Counted from the stretch's first letter, positions 15,416 through 26,820 are shown. The stretch is 29,774 nucleotides of DNA from CAYSLC01 sp964431545 (GCA_964431545.1 CAYSLC010000040.1:1-29774), one strand, 5' to 3'. Numbers and translations are program-made. The notes: generated from the sequence alone by a model not told the origin.

Positions 15416-17508
15416 TCGGAGGGTCCGGCGCCGGGAAGCCGAGAATGTCCGACCGGATCACGGCCCTGCTGCAACGCGGGCCCGAGGAGATCGAGGCCCT
15501 CTCTGGAAAGGAGATCAACGGCCTCATCCACGAGCTGCGGGTCCACCAGGAGGAGCTGGAGACCCAGAACGAAGAGCTGCGGCGCGCCCACAGGGAGCTG
15601 GAGAAGATCCGGCAGCGGTACGCCCGGCTCTTCGACCACGCCCCCGTGGGGTACCTGACCATCGACCGGTCCGGGATCATCATCCAGGCGAACCAGACCT
15701 TCGCCGATATGGTCGATATCGGCCTGCCCGATCTCCACCACAAGGCCTTTTCGACCTTTGTCGACCCGGCCGACCGGGACGTCTTCCTGGCCCGGTTCAA
15801 GGCCTTTTTCAAGAGTCCCGGGGGCAAGCGGATGGATGTGGGGATCACCGGCAGGGGCGGGATCTTCTTCCACGCCCGGCTGGAGGGCCGGGTGGAGAGC
15901 CTCCAGGAGTCCCCGGCGGGAAGGGGCTCCCCCCATGTGCACCTGCTGCTCATCGTCAGCGACATCTCCGAACAGAAGGCGGCCGAGGAGGCCCTCCGAC
16001 GATCCTCGGCACAGACGGCCCGGATGTTGGAGAGCATCAGCGACGCCTTCTTCTCCCTGGACGAGGGGCTGGTGGTCACCTATTTCAACAAGGCCGCCGA
16101 ACGGATCCTGGGCAAGAGCCGCGAGGAGGTGGTGGGGCGGGAGCTGTTCACCGTCTTCCACCAGGCCCGGGGCTCGATCTTCGAGACCCGTTACCGGCAG
16201 GCGCTGGCGGAGAAGGCGTTCATAACCTTCGAGACCTATTTCGACCGCCCCCCCTATGAAAACTGGTACGAGGTCCGGGTCTATCCCCAGGACGAGGGAA
16301 TCAGCGTCTATTTCCAGGTGATCACCGAACGGAAGCGGGCCGAGGAGGAGCGGACAAGGCTGGAGGGACAGCTGCGCCACGCCCAGAAGATGGAGGCGGT
16401 GGGCCGGCTGGCCGCCGGTGTCGCCCACGACTTCAACAACATGCTCTCGCCGATCCTCGGCTACTCGGAGATGATCATCGAGGACCTCCACGCCACCGAT
16501 CCCCGGCACGCCCACGCCGCGGAGATCCACCGGGCGGCCCAGCGGTCCCGGGACCTGGTGCGGCAGCTTCTGGCCTTCAGCCGCAAGCAGGTGCTGGAGA
16601 TGAAGATCCTCGACCTGGGAAAGCTGATTCACGATTTCCAGCGGATGCTCCGCCGGGCGATCCGGGAGAACATCGAGATCCACCTCCACATCGATCCCGA
16701 GGCCGGGAACATCCGGGGCGATGTCTCCCAGGTGGAGCAGGTGATCATGAACCTGGCGGTCAACGCCCAGGACGCCATGCCCGGCGGTGGGATCCTGACC
16801 ATCGAGACGGCCCGGGCGGAACTGGACCGATCCTACGCCGAAACCCATCCCGGCGTGGCCCCCGGCGCCCACGTCATGCTGGCCATCAGCGACAGCGGCC
16901 ACGGCATGGATACCGAGACCCGGGATCGCGTCTTCGAACCCTTCTTCACCACCAAGGAGAAGAGCCGGGGGACCGGACTGGGCCTGGCGACGGTCTACGG
17001 CATCGTCAAGCAGCACGGCGGCAACATCTACGCCTACAGCGAGCCCGGCCGGGGGGCGATCTTCAAGATTTTTTTCCCGTCTGTGGGACAGGAGGCCCCG
17101 GAAGGAACAGCGGCGGAGACGGAGTCCGGGGATCTCTCCGGAACCGAGACCATCATGGTGGTGGAGGACGATGAGATGGTCCTGCGGATGATCCGCACCG
17201 TGCTGGCCAAGAAAGGGTACCGGGTTCTCGGCGCCGCCGACGGCCGGCAGTGCCTGGAGGTTCTGTCCGCCCATCCGGGGGAGGTGGACCTTTTGCTCAC
17301 CGACGTGATCATGCCGGACATGAACGGCAGGGTCCTCTATGAACGGATGTCCGAGGCCTATCCCGATGTGAAGGTTCTCTTCATGTCGGGCTACACCGAC
17401 AATGTCATCGCCCACCACGGCATTCTGGACGCCGGTGTGAAATTCATCCCCAAGCCCTTCTCCATGAACGCCCTGGCGGAAAAGGTGCGGGAGGTCCTGG
17501 AGTCCTGA
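15412..17508 (+). CDS. PAS hybrid histidine kinase with C-terminal receiver
   Basis: 698 residues, soluble. An N-terminal coiled coil (HELRVHQEELETQNEELRRA, 40-59) echoes the heptads of the CheB-CheR fusion. Then PAS1 (70-187), PAS2 (200-306), HisKA with H339 in AHDFNNMLSP, HATPase (N447 in the N box, DSGHGM 494-499, GTGLGLATV 520-528), and a C-terminal receiver with D631 in LLTDVIMPDMNG and K681 in IPKPF. The SGYTD (659-663) and VAHDFNN signatures place it in the common CckA-like hybrid group. The start at 15412 overlaps the previous stop as ATGA; an internal ATG at 15445 is the alternative. Phosphate probably goes H339 to D631 and onward to a partner such as the stand-alone receiver or another transmitter; this is inference. 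Confidence 0.93.
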   Translation: MIGGSGAGKPRMSDRITALLQRGPEEIEALSGKEINGLIHELRVHQEELETQNEELRRAHRELEKIRQRYARLFDHAPVGYLTIDRSGIIIQANQTFADMVDIGLPDLHHKAFSTFVDPADRDVFLARFKAFFKSPGGKRMDVGITGRGGIFFHARLEGRVESLQESPAGRGSPHVHLLLIVSDISEQKAAEEALRRSSAQTARMLESISDAFFSLDEGLVVTYFNKAAERILGKSREEVVGRELFTVFHQARGSIFETRYRQALAEKAFITFETYFDRPPYENWYEVRVYPQDEGISVYFQVITERKRAEEERTRLEGQLRHAQKMEAVGRLAAGVAHDFNNMLSPILGYSEMIIEDLHATDPRHAHAAEIHRAAQRSRDLVRQLLAFSRKQVLEMKILDLGKLIHDFQRMLRRAIRENIEIHLHIDPEAGNIRGDVSQVEQVIMNLAVNAQDAMPGGGILTIETARAELDRSYAETHPGVAPGAHVMLAISDSGHGMDTETRDRVFEPFFTTKEKSRGTGLGLATVYGIVKQHGGNIYAYSEPGRGAIFKIFFPSVGQEAPEGTAAETESGDLSGTETIMVVEDDEMVLRMIRTVLAKKGYRVLGAADGRQCLEVLSAHPGEVDLLLTDVIMPDMNGRVLYERMSEAYPDVKVLFMSGYTDNVIAHHGILDAGVKFIPKPFSMNALAEKVREVLES

Positions 17509-17513
17509 ACGGC

Positions 17514-17543
17514 CGCCCGGCGGCCCTTCGGTCCGGGCGTTTT
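17514..17543 (+). terminator. Intrinsic-terminator-like hairpin just before the next start codon
   Basis: CGCCCGG (17514-17520) pairs perfectly with CCGGGCG (17533-17539) around a 12-base loop and is followed directly by TTTT (17540-17543). It begins 5 bases after the kinase stop codon and its T run ends one base before the ATG at 17545. The T tract is short, so partial termination or attenuation is more likely than a full stop. Confidence 0.45.
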
Positions 17544-17544
17544 C

Positions 17545-20500
17545 ATGGGGTGTGACGTGTCGACGTTTCGATTCAAGCTCTGGCTGGCGGCGGCTCTCCT
17601 CGGATGGGCGGCGTTTCTTTCCCCCTTTCCGGCGATGGATCCGGCCCGGGGGGAGACGCACCGGTCCCCGGCCGGCCTGACACCGGCCGAGGAGGCGTGG
17701 CTCCGCCGCCACGGGGAGATCCGGGTCGGCGTGGGGGTCGCCTTTCCGCCGGTCCAGTATATCGACGATACGGGACGGTTCCAGGGGATCGCCGCCGACT
17801 ACCTGGCGCTGTTGGAGGAACGGACGGGGTTGAATCTGCGCGTGGTCAAGGGGATCACCTGGCCGGAGGTCCTCGGCCGGGCCCGCCGCCGGGAGATCGA
17901 CGTCCTCGCCTGCGCCGCCGTCACCCCGGACCGGGAGACGTACATGGCGTTCACCCGCCCCTACCTCGTCATCCCCTACGTGATCGTCACCCGCAAGGAC
18001 GCGCCCTATGTGGGGACCCTCGGCGATCTGGCCGGGGGGCGGGTGGCGGCGGTCCGGGGCCTGGTCACCCAGGAGCTGCTCCAACGGGACCACCCCCGGA
18101 TCCGCCTTTATCTGGTGGACGCCACCCGGGAGGCGCTCCGGTCCGTCTCCCTGGGCCGGGCCGACGCCTATGTGGGAAGCCTCCTGGTGGCCTCCCACCT
18201 GATCCAGATGGAGAGCCTCGGCAACCTCAAGGTGGCGGCGCCGGCCGGCTACAACGACACCGCCCTGTGCATGGGGGTTCGAAACGACTGGCCGGAGCTT
18301 CTCTCCATTCTGGAAAAAAGCCTCGCCCTCGTCTCCCCCCAGGAGCACCAGGAGATCCGGCGGCGGTGGATCCGGGTCCGGTACGAGCACGGCATCGACA
18401 CCGACTATCTCCGGACCGTGGCCGTTCGGTTCGTCCTGATCTTCGCCGGAATGGCCCTGGCCGTCTACTTCTGGCACCGGCAGATCCGGATCCGGGAGGA
18501 GCGGTTCCGGGGGCTCACCGAAAACGGCATGGACCTGACTCAAGCCTTCCGTCCCGAAGGGACCATTCTCTACCAGAGTCCCTCCCACCTTCCGATGCTG
18601 GGATACGGGGAGGGGACATTGGTGGGAACCTCGGTCTTCGCTCTCATCCACCCCGATGACCGGGACGCCTTCCGGGGAATCCTCCGCCGCCTCGAACGGG
18701 AGGGCGGGGCCGAGCGGTTCGTCCACCGGATCCGCCGCAAGGACGGCGTCCACCGGTATTTCGAGTCCAACTGCATCAATCTGCTCGACAACCGCTCCCT
18801 GGGGGCCATGGTGCTCAACGCCCGGGACATCACCGACCGGCGGCTGGCCGAAGAGAACCTCAGAGCCTCCGAGGCGACCCTCCGGGCCGTCTTCGACGGG
18901 GTCAACGTGGCCATCTTCCTCCACGACGCGGACGGCACCGTCCTCGACGTCAACGAACGAATGCTCTCCATGTACGGGGTGACCCGGGAGGAGGCCCGCC
19001 GGATGTCCATCGCCGACGATTTTTCGGCCCCGGAAAACCCCGTCCATCAGCTGCCCGACATCTGGGCCGCCGTCCTGGCCGGGGAGCCGAGAAATTTCGA
19101 GTGGCGGGCCCGGCGGCCCCGGGACGGGGGCCTCTTTCCCGTGGAGGTCTTCCTGCGCAAGGTCTATGTCCGGGACGCGTTCGTGATCCTGGCCAGCATC
19201 CACGACACCACCGAACGGGAGGAGGCCGAACGGCAGATGCGGGCCGCCAAGGAGGCGGCGGAGTCGGCCAACCGGGCCAAAAACGAGTTCCTCGCCAACA
19301 TGAGCCACGAGCTGCGGACGCCGCTCAACGGCATTCTGGGATATACGCAGATCCTCAAGCGGGAGGGGGGGATGACCGAACGGCAGGCGGGAGCCGTGGA
19401 GATCATCCACCGGTGCGGCGAACATCTTTTGACCATGATCAACGACATCCTCGATCTCTCCAAGATCGAGGCCCGCCGGATCGAGCTGAAGCCGGTCGAC
19501 TTCAACCTGGTGGGATTTCTGGAGAACCTCGCGGCGGTCCACGTCAATCAGGCCCGGAGCCGGGGGGTCCGGTTCTCCCACCGGTTCTCCGGAGACCTGC
19601 CCCTGGTGGTCACCGGAGACGAGACCCGGCTGCGGCAGGTCCTGCTCAACCTGCTCGGCAACGCGCTGAAGTTCGCCGGAGCCGGGGAGGTGCTCCTGGA
19701 GGCCGGGCGGGCCGGGAACCGGGTCCGGTTCGATATCACCGATACCGGGGCGGGGATTCCGCCGGAGGAGTTGGAGAGCATCTTTCTGCCTTTCCACCAG
19801 GGCTCCGCGGAGGAGCTGAAGGTGGAGGGGACGGGCCTGGGACTCGCCATCAGCCGGCGGCTGGTGGAGCTGATGGGGGGCCGGCTCCGGGTGGAGAGCC
19901 GCGTGGGGGAGGGGAGCCGCTTCTGGTTTGCGGTCCCCCTGAAGGAGGTCGTCGGTTTCCGGGCCCCGGCGGAGGGGCGGTCCGACGCCTTCCGCGGCAG
20001 GGTCGACGGCGCCGGGAAGACGGTCCTGGTGGTGGACGATGTCTGGGCCAACCGCCGGGTGCTCGTCGACATGGTGAACCCCATGGGATTCCGGATCGTG
20101 GAGGCGGCCGACGGCCGGGAGGCGGTGGAGAAGGCCCGCCGGACCCGTCCCGATCTGGTGCTCATGGACCTGGTCCTGCCCAGGATGGGCGGGATCGAGG
20201 CGACCCGCCGGATCCGGGAGATCCCCGACCTCGAAAACGTCCCGGTGATCGCCGTGTCCGCGTCCATTTCCGGGGAGATCCGTTCCGAATGCGAGGCGGC
20301 CGGATGCAGCGCATTCCTCGCAAAGCCCCTGGAAGCCGAGGCGCTCACGGAGGTCCTCGAAGCCCACCTCGGCCCGGCCCGGCCCGGCGGGGCCGTCCCC
20401 CCGTCCCCGGCGTCCGGAGGGGGCCCGCCCCCGCCGCCGGATCGCCGGGTGCTGGAGAGCCTCGCCACCCTGGCCCGGGCCGGGGACGTGATGGCCGTCC

Positions 20501-20638
20501 GGAAGATCGCCGAACAGATACTGGCCGCCGGCGGTGAAAGCGCCGAATTCGGCGGGCGGCTCCTGCCCCTGGCAAAGGGGCTGCACGTCAAAAAAATCCG
20601 GGCGTTCCTCGCCCGATACCTTACGGAGAACATGAAAG

Positions 20639-20652
<14 letters not shown>
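17545..20652 (+). CDS. Membrane hybrid histidine kinase with periplasmic solute-binding (SBP_bac_3) sensor
   Basis: 1035 residues. Signal-like hydrophobic segment 11-28; periplasmic solute-binding family 3 domain (about 55-285; IRVGVGVAFPPVQYID, AVTPDRETYMAFTRPY); one transmembrane helix (293-309, VAVRFVLIFAGMALAVY). The cytoplasmic part has PAS/PAC (318-432), PAS/PAC (440-556), a helical linker, HisKA with H588 in MSHELRTPLN, HATPase (N706, DTGAGIP, GTGLGLA), a receiver with D875 in LVLMDLVLPRMGG and K927, a Pro-rich linker (945-967) and a C-terminal helical module (968-1030). The architecture resembles EvgS/BvgS-like and related amino-acid-binding kinases; the ligand is unknown. The ATG at 17545 has no Shine-Dalgarno sequence; a GTG at 17557 with GGGG 6 bases upstream would keep the signal peptide and may be the true start. 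It overlaps the next gene by 14 bases. Confidence 0.92.
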
Positions 20653-22054
<1,402 letters not shown>

Positions 22055-22080
22055 GCCGGCGCGGCGGGGAGGGGGCGCCG

Positions 22081-23118
22081 ATGGTGCGGATCGAGAACGG
22101 GGGGGCCACCGACCCGGCGATCAACCTGGCCCTGGAGGAGCACTGCCTGCGCCGGCCGGGGATCGGGGACGACCTCATCTTCCTCTACGTCAACGACCCG
22201 TCCGTGATCGTCGGCCGGAGCCAGAACCCGGCCGAGGAGGCGGACCTCCGCTATCTCGAGGCCCGGGGGATCCCCGTGATCCGCCGGATCTCCGGCGGCG
22301 GGGCCGTCTACCACGACCGGGGCAACCTCAACTTCTCCTGGATCACCCGCCACACCCCCGCTCGGTTCCTCGACTTTGCCCGGTTCACCCGGCCGGTGGT
22401 CGACGCCCTGGGGCGGATGGGGGTTTCCGTGCGTCTCGACGGGCGACACGGCCTGGTTGCCGGGGCGCGCAAGGTCTCCGGAAACGCCCAGTTCTCCGCC
22501 GGCGGGCGGATGGTGAGCCACGGCACCCTCCTTTTCGACACCGACCTGGCGGCCATGTCCCGGGCCCTGGATCCACGGGCGGAGGGGATCACCTCCGGAA
22601 GCCTCAAGTCGGTCCCGAGCCCGGTGGCCAATATCCGCGGCCTCCTCCCCCAACCCCTGGCGATGGACGACTTTGTCCACCGGATCGCCGAGGCCTTCCT
22701 CGGCTCCGGAGGGGCGGGGACCTACCGCCCGACACCGGCCGATTGGGCCGCGGCGGAGCGTCTGGCGGCCGAAAAGTACCGCGCCTGGGAATGGAACCAC
22801 GGCCGGTCCCCCGCCTTTCGGATCCAACGGACGGTATCCCTGGGGTCCGGCCGGATCGAGGTCCGGCTATCGGTGGACAAGGGGCTCATCCGGACGGCGG
22901 CGCTTTCGGGCGGGGCCAAGGAAAACGGGCGTCTGCGGGACCTAGCGGGGGCGCTCCGGGGCCGGAGATACACCCCCCGGGACATCCGGCGGGCCGTGGA
23001 GGCGGCCGACCCCGACGGACGGCTCGACCGCCGGGGGCTGCTTTGGGCCCTGTGTGGGGGACGCCCCGCCGCCCCGTATGATCTGTATGATCCGTATGAT
23101 CCGGATGATCCATATTGA
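22081..23118 (+). CDS. lplA: Lipoate-protein ligase A
   Basis: 345 residues. It activates lipoate with ATP and transfers it to a lysine of lipoyl domains, or acts as the related octanoyl/lipoyl transferase. The catalytic-domain signature RRISGGGAVYHDRGNLNFS spans residues 68-86; the active lysine is K131 in GARKVSGNAQF. The tail from about 255 on (RIEVRLSVDKGLIRTAAL and the following helices) corresponds to the LplA accessory C-terminal domain. GGAGGGGG lies 5-6 bases before the ATG, and the gene starts 26 bases after the hydrolase fusion. The natural client is the E2 subunit encoded two genes downstream (K43). The last 13 codons are made of a 9-base tandem repeat (YDP units) and look like an added, non-conserved tail. 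Confidence 0.92.
   Translation: MVRIENGGATDPAINLALEEHCLRRPGIGDDLIFLYVNDPSVIVGRSQNPAEEADLRYLEARGIPVIRRISGGGAVYHDRGNLNFSWITRHTPARFLDFARFTRPVVDALGRMGVSVRLDGRHGLVAGARKVSGNAQFSAGGRMVSHGTLLFDTDLAAMSRALDPRAEGITSGSLKSVPSPVANIRGLLPQPLAMDDFVHRIAEAFLGSGGAGTYRPTPADWAAAERLAAEKYRAWEWNHGRSPAFRIQRTVSLGSGRIEVRLSVDKGLIRTAALSGGAKENGRLRDLAGALRGRRYTPRDIRRAVEAADPDGRLDRRGLLWALCGGRPAAPYDLYDPYDPDDPY
23077..23112 (+). repeat. 9-base tandem repeat (4 units) at the 3-prime end of lplA
   Basis: TATGATCTG, TATGATCCG, TATGATCCG, GATGATCCA in tandem, in frame, encoding YDL-YDP-YDP-DDP, then TAT TGA. Each unit contains a GATC site. Similar short ATGATC repeats commonly behave as variable-number repeats; here the copy number only changes the C-terminal tail. 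Confidence 0.85.
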
Positions 23119-23148
23119 CATCGGTCGCCGGTTTGGCTAGAAGGAGGT

Positions 23149-23949
23149 ATGGAAAAACAGATCGATTTCCGGAATCCAGGCGGCGAAGTACTCAAGGGAA
23201 CCCTCCACATCCCCGGGAAGCCCGGAGGCGCCGGGGTGGTGGTGGGCCACTGCTTCACCTGCTCCCGGAACATCCGGCTTCTGCGGGACCTCTGCGCCCG
23301 GCTCGCGGAATCGGGCCTCCTCGCGCTCCGGTTCGACTTTTCCGGCAACGGTCAGAGCCAGGGGATCTTCTCCGAGTCGACCTACACCAAGCAGATCGAC
23401 GAGATGGCGGCCGCGGTCCGGTTTCTGGAAGGGGAGGGCGCGCGCCGGCTCGGGCTGGCCGGCCACAGCATGGGGGCCGCCATCGCCGTGCTGTCGGGGG
23501 ACCGGATCGACGAGATCGGGGCGGTCTGCGCCGTCGCCGGGCGCTCCTCGGGCCTGGGGGCCCGCCACTTTCTGAGCGGGGAACAGCGCCGGGAGCTGGA
23601 CGAGACCGGTCGGGTCACCTTTGAAAGCCGGGGCCGGTCCCTGGAACTCACCGAGACCTTCTTCTCCGATGCCGGCGGCTACGACATCGCCGGGGTGATC
23701 CGGGAATATGAAAAGCCGCTGCTGGTGGTCCACGGCGAGGCGGACAAGATCATCCCCGTGGAGGAGGCCCATTTTGCCGAAAACCTCAATCCTGGATCAA
23801 CGGAACTCTTCATCGTCCCCGGGGCCGACCATATGTTCCTCGATGAGGGCCATCGACGGCGGGTGGCCGACCGGGTGAGCGGCTGGTTCCGGGACCGGCT
23901 GGGGAGACCGGCGGACCGCGAGGGGGGTTCCCAGAGGGGTCCAGAATAG
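23149..23949 (+). CDS. Alpha/beta hydrolase of the OsmC-associated type
   Basis: 266 residues. GHCFTCSRN (33-41) following the first core strand, and LRFDFSGNGQSQG (60-72), match the hydrolase half of the alpha/beta hydrolase-OsmC fusion family. The catalytic triad is S107 in AGHSMGA, D199 in HGEADKIIP and H228 in GADHMF. No OsmC domain follows. Relatives are small serine esterases of unknown substrate. The ATG at 23149 is preceded by a perfect AAGGAGG only one base away, closer than normal; no better in-frame start exists. It sits between lplA (30 bases) and sucA (39 bases) on the same strand, so it is probably part of the 2-oxoglutarate dehydrogenase operon. A thioester- or lipoyl-related role is possible but unproved. 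Confidence 0.88.
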   Translation: MEKQIDFRNPGGEVLKGTLHIPGKPGGAGVVVGHCFTCSRNIRLLRDLCARLAESGLLALRFDFSGNGQSQGIFSESTYTKQIDEMAAAVRFLEGEGARRLGLAGHSMGAAIAVLSGDRIDEIGAVCAVAGRSSGLGARHFLSGEQRRELDETGRVTFESRGRSLELTETFFSDAGGYDIAGVIREYEKPLLVVHGEADKIIPVEEAHFAENLNPGSTELFIVPGADHMFLDEGHRRRVADRVSGWFRDRLGRPADREGGSQRGPE

Positions 23950-23988
23950 CGCAACACTGACCGAAACCGCGACCACGGAGGCGCCGCC

Positions 23989-26790
23989 ATGACGATTCCC
24001 GAGACCCTCAACCTCGAATTCATCGACCGGCAGTACGAAAAGTGGCGGGCGGACCCCGGGTCCGTCTCCCGGGACTGGCGCCATTTCTTCCAGGGGTTCC
24101 GGTTCGCCGCCGGAGACGCCGGTCCGGCCCCGGAGGCTCCGGGCAAACCCGCCGCGGCCCCCGCTCCGGCTCCCGAAACCGCCGGCGACAGGGCCGGCGC
24201 CATCCGCCAGTCCCGGGCCGAGGCCCTCATCCACCGGTACCGCGATATCGGCCACCTTCTGGCCTGCCTCGATCCCCTGTCCGCCTGTCCCACCGGCCAT
24301 CCCCTCCTCGATCTGTCCGCCTTCGACCTGACCGAGGCCGATCTCGATGCCGAGGTCCACGCCGGCAGCCTGGCCGACGGGGAGTGGCGCCCCCTGGGGG
24401 AGATCCTCCAGGGGCTCCGGGAGACCTACTGCCGGTCCGTGGGGGTGGAGTTCATGCACCTCCAGGACCCTTCGGAGCGGGGCTGGCTCATCGAGCGGAT
24501 GGAGCCCGTGCGCAACGCCCCGGAACTGGAGGCCGGGGACCGGCTCCGGATTCTCCGAAAGCTCCACCACGCCGCCCTGTTCGAGGGGTTTCTCAACCGG
24601 AAGTACGTGGGCCAGACCCGGTTCTCCTTGGAGGGGGCCGACGTGATCGTCCCCCTGCTCGACGCCGTCTTCCGCCGGGCCGCCGAAGAGGGATGCCGGG
24701 AGGCGATCCTCGGCATGGCCCACCGGGGCCGCCTCAACGTCCAGACCAACGTTCTGGGACGGCCCTACGAGGACATCTTCAGCCAGTTCGAACACTGCTA
24801 TGATGCCGACAACCTGGTGGGATCCGGCGACGTCAAGTATCACAACGGATACCTCAACGACGTGGCGTTCCCCGGCGACAAAAAGATCCGGGTCTATCTG
24901 GTGGACAACCCCAGCCACCTGGAGTCGGTGGACCCCGTGGTGGAGGGGGTGGCCCGGGCCCGGCAGGACGCCGTCGGGGAAAAGGGGCGGCGGCGGGTTC
25001 TACCCGTCCTGCTCCACGGCGACGCCGCCTTCGCCGGCCAGGGTTTGGTGGCCGAGACCCTCAACCTCTCCCAGCTTGCGGGGTACCGCACCGGCGGCAC
25101 CATCCACGTCATCATCAACAACCAGATCGGCTATACCACCCTGCCGGAGGACGCCCGGTCCACCCGGTACTCCACCGACGTGGCCAAGATGCTCATGGTG
25201 CCCATCTTCCATGTCCACGGGGAATCTCCCGATGCGGTGATCCATGCCGCCCGGCTGGCGGCCGACTACCGGACCCGGTTCGGCAAGGACGTGGTGATCG
25301 ACGTGATCTGCTACCGCCGTTACGGCCACAACGAGGGGGACGAGCCCTACTTCACCCAGCCGCTCCTCTACGAGCGGATCAAGGACCGGCCCTCCGTCCA
25401 CGCCACCTACGGCGAGCGCCTCCGGGAAGAGGGGCTCGTCTCCGACCAGGAGCTGGAGGCCCTGGACAAGGAGATCAACGACGCCCTCTCCTCGGCCTTC
25501 GAGGAGATCAAGGGATCCGCCTGCGCCTTTCCATTCTCTTCGTTCTACGAGCAATGGGAGGGGATCGCCGACCGGTACGACCCCGAACCGCCGAAAACCG
25601 CGGTTTCCGGGGACCGTATCGAGAGCCTCGCGGCATCCCTCAACACGCCGCCCGAGGATTTCGAGATCCACCGGAAGCTCTCCCTGGTCCTCAAACGGCG
25701 GAGGGAGTCGGTGGACAAGGGGGAGGGGATCGACTGGGCCAACGCCGAGGCCCTCGCCTTCGGCAGCCTGCTCACCGAAGGGGTGCCGGTGCGTCTGTCG
25801 GGCCAGGACTCCCGGCGGGGCACCTTCAGCCAGCGCCACGCGGCCCTGGCCGAAACGCGGACGGGCAAGACCCATGTGCCCCTCAACCACCTGTCAAAGG
25901 ACCAAGCCCCCTTTTACGGGATCGACAGCCTCCTGGCCGAGGCCGGGGTCCTGGGGTTCGAGTACGGCTACTCCCTGGTCACCCCGGGGGGACTCACCCT
26001 CTGGGAGGCCCAGTTCGGGGATTTCGTCAACAACGCCCAGGCGGTCATCGATCTGTACATCGCCAGCGGCAAGGCCAAGTGGCGGCGGGACAGCGGGCTG
26101 GTGATGCTCCTGCCCCACGGCCTGGAGGGCCTCGGTCCCGAACACTCCAGCGCCCGGCCGGAACGGTTCCTGCAGCTCTGCGCCGACAACAACATGCTCG
26201 TCTGCAACCTCACCACCCCGGCCCAGTACTTCCACTGCCTGAGGCGACAGGTCAGGGCCCCGTACCGGCTGCCCCTGATCGTCATGGCCCCCAAGAGCCT
26301 GCTGCGCCACCCCCGGGCCGTCTCCAAGGTCGCCGAGTTTACCGACGACCGGTTCCGGCCGGTGCTCGACGATTCCGCCTCCCTGGAGGACCCGCCCTAC
26401 CGGGTCATCTTCTGCAGCGGCAAGATCTACTATGACCTCCTCCAGCGGCGGGAGGAGCTGAAGGCCTTCGACATCGGCATCATCCGCGTGGAGCAGCTCT
26501 ATCCCTTCCCCCGGGCCGAGATCGAGGCGGTGATGAACCGGTACCGGGACGCCAAGCAGTGGTGCTGGGTCCAGGAGGAGCCGGCCAACATGGGGGCCTG
26601 GAACTTCGTCTGGCAGCGGCTGGAGATCCTGGCCGAGGCCCCCTTCCGGTACATCGGCCGAAAGACCTCCGCCAGCCCGGCCACCGGATTCCCCAAGGTC
26701 TACCGCCGGGAGCAGGCGGCCATCATCGAGGAGGCCATCGGCCCGCCGGCCAAGGAGGCCCAGGCCACGGATCGGTACCATGGCGGATGA
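23989..26790 (+). CDS. sucA: 2-oxoglutarate dehydrogenase E1 component
   Basis: 933 residues, the normal size for SucA. It decarboxylates 2-oxoglutarate with thiamine diphosphate and reductively succinylates the E2 lipoyl group. The N-terminal E1 tail (NLEFIDRQYEKWRADP, 8-23) is the E2-binding helix of the family, followed by an Ala/Pro-rich stretch (43-64). Key motifs: HRYRDIGHLLACLDPL; GMAHRGRLN around 242-250; the ThDP site HGDAAFAGQG with D345, then N377/N378 in INNQIGYTT; and RRYGHNEGDEPYFTQP. The C-terminal transketolase-like half has GFEYGYSL and LLPHGLEGLGPEHSSARPER. GGAGG lies 7 bases before the ATG at 23989. sucB follows after 30 bases and lpd after that: a complete complex. Confidence 0.97.
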   Translation: MTIPETLNLEFIDRQYEKWRADPGSVSRDWRHFFQGFRFAAGDAGPAPEAPGKPAAAPAPAPETAGDRAGAIRQSRAEALIHRYRDIGHLLACLDPLSACPTGHPLLDLSAFDLTEADLDAEVHAGSLADGEWRPLGEILQGLRETYCRSVGVEFMHLQDPSERGWLIERMEPVRNAPELEAGDRLRILRKLHHAALFEGFLNRKYVGQTRFSLEGADVIVPLLDAVFRRAAEEGCREAILGMAHRGRLNVQTNVLGRPYEDIFSQFEHCYDADNLVGSGDVKYHNGYLNDVAFPGDKKIRVYLVDNPSHLESVDPVVEGVARARQDAVGEKGRRRVLPVLLHGDAAFAGQGLVAETLNLSQLAGYRTGGTIHVIINNQIGYTTLPEDARSTRYSTDVAKMLMVPIFHVHGESPDAVIHAARLAADYRTRFGKDVVIDVICYRRYGHNEGDEPYFTQPLLYERIKDRPSVHATYGERLREEGLVSDQELEALDKEINDALSSAFEEIKGSACAFPFSSFYEQWEGIADRYDPEPPKTAVSGDRIESLAASLNTPPEDFEIHRKLSLVLKRRRESVDKGEGIDWANAEALAFGSLLTEGVPVRLSGQDSRRGTFSQRHAALAETRTGKTHVPLNHLSKDQAPFYGIDSLLAEAGVLGFEYGYSLVTPGGLTLWEAQFGDFVNNAQAVIDLYIASGKAKWRRDSGLVMLLPHGLEGLGPEHSSARPERFLQLCADNNMLVCNLTTPAQYFHCLRRQVRAPYRLPLIVMAPKSLLRHPRAVSKVAEFTDDRFRPVLDDSASLEDPPYRVIFCSGKIYYDLLQRREELKAFDIGIIRVEQLYPFPRAEIEAVMNRYRDAKQWCWVQEEPANMGAWNFVWQRLEILAEAPFRYIGRKTSASPATGFPKVYRREQAAIIEEAIGPPAKEAQATDRYHGG

Positions 26791-26820
26791 CGACGAAACC
26801 ATCTCCAAAGGAGCGAACAC

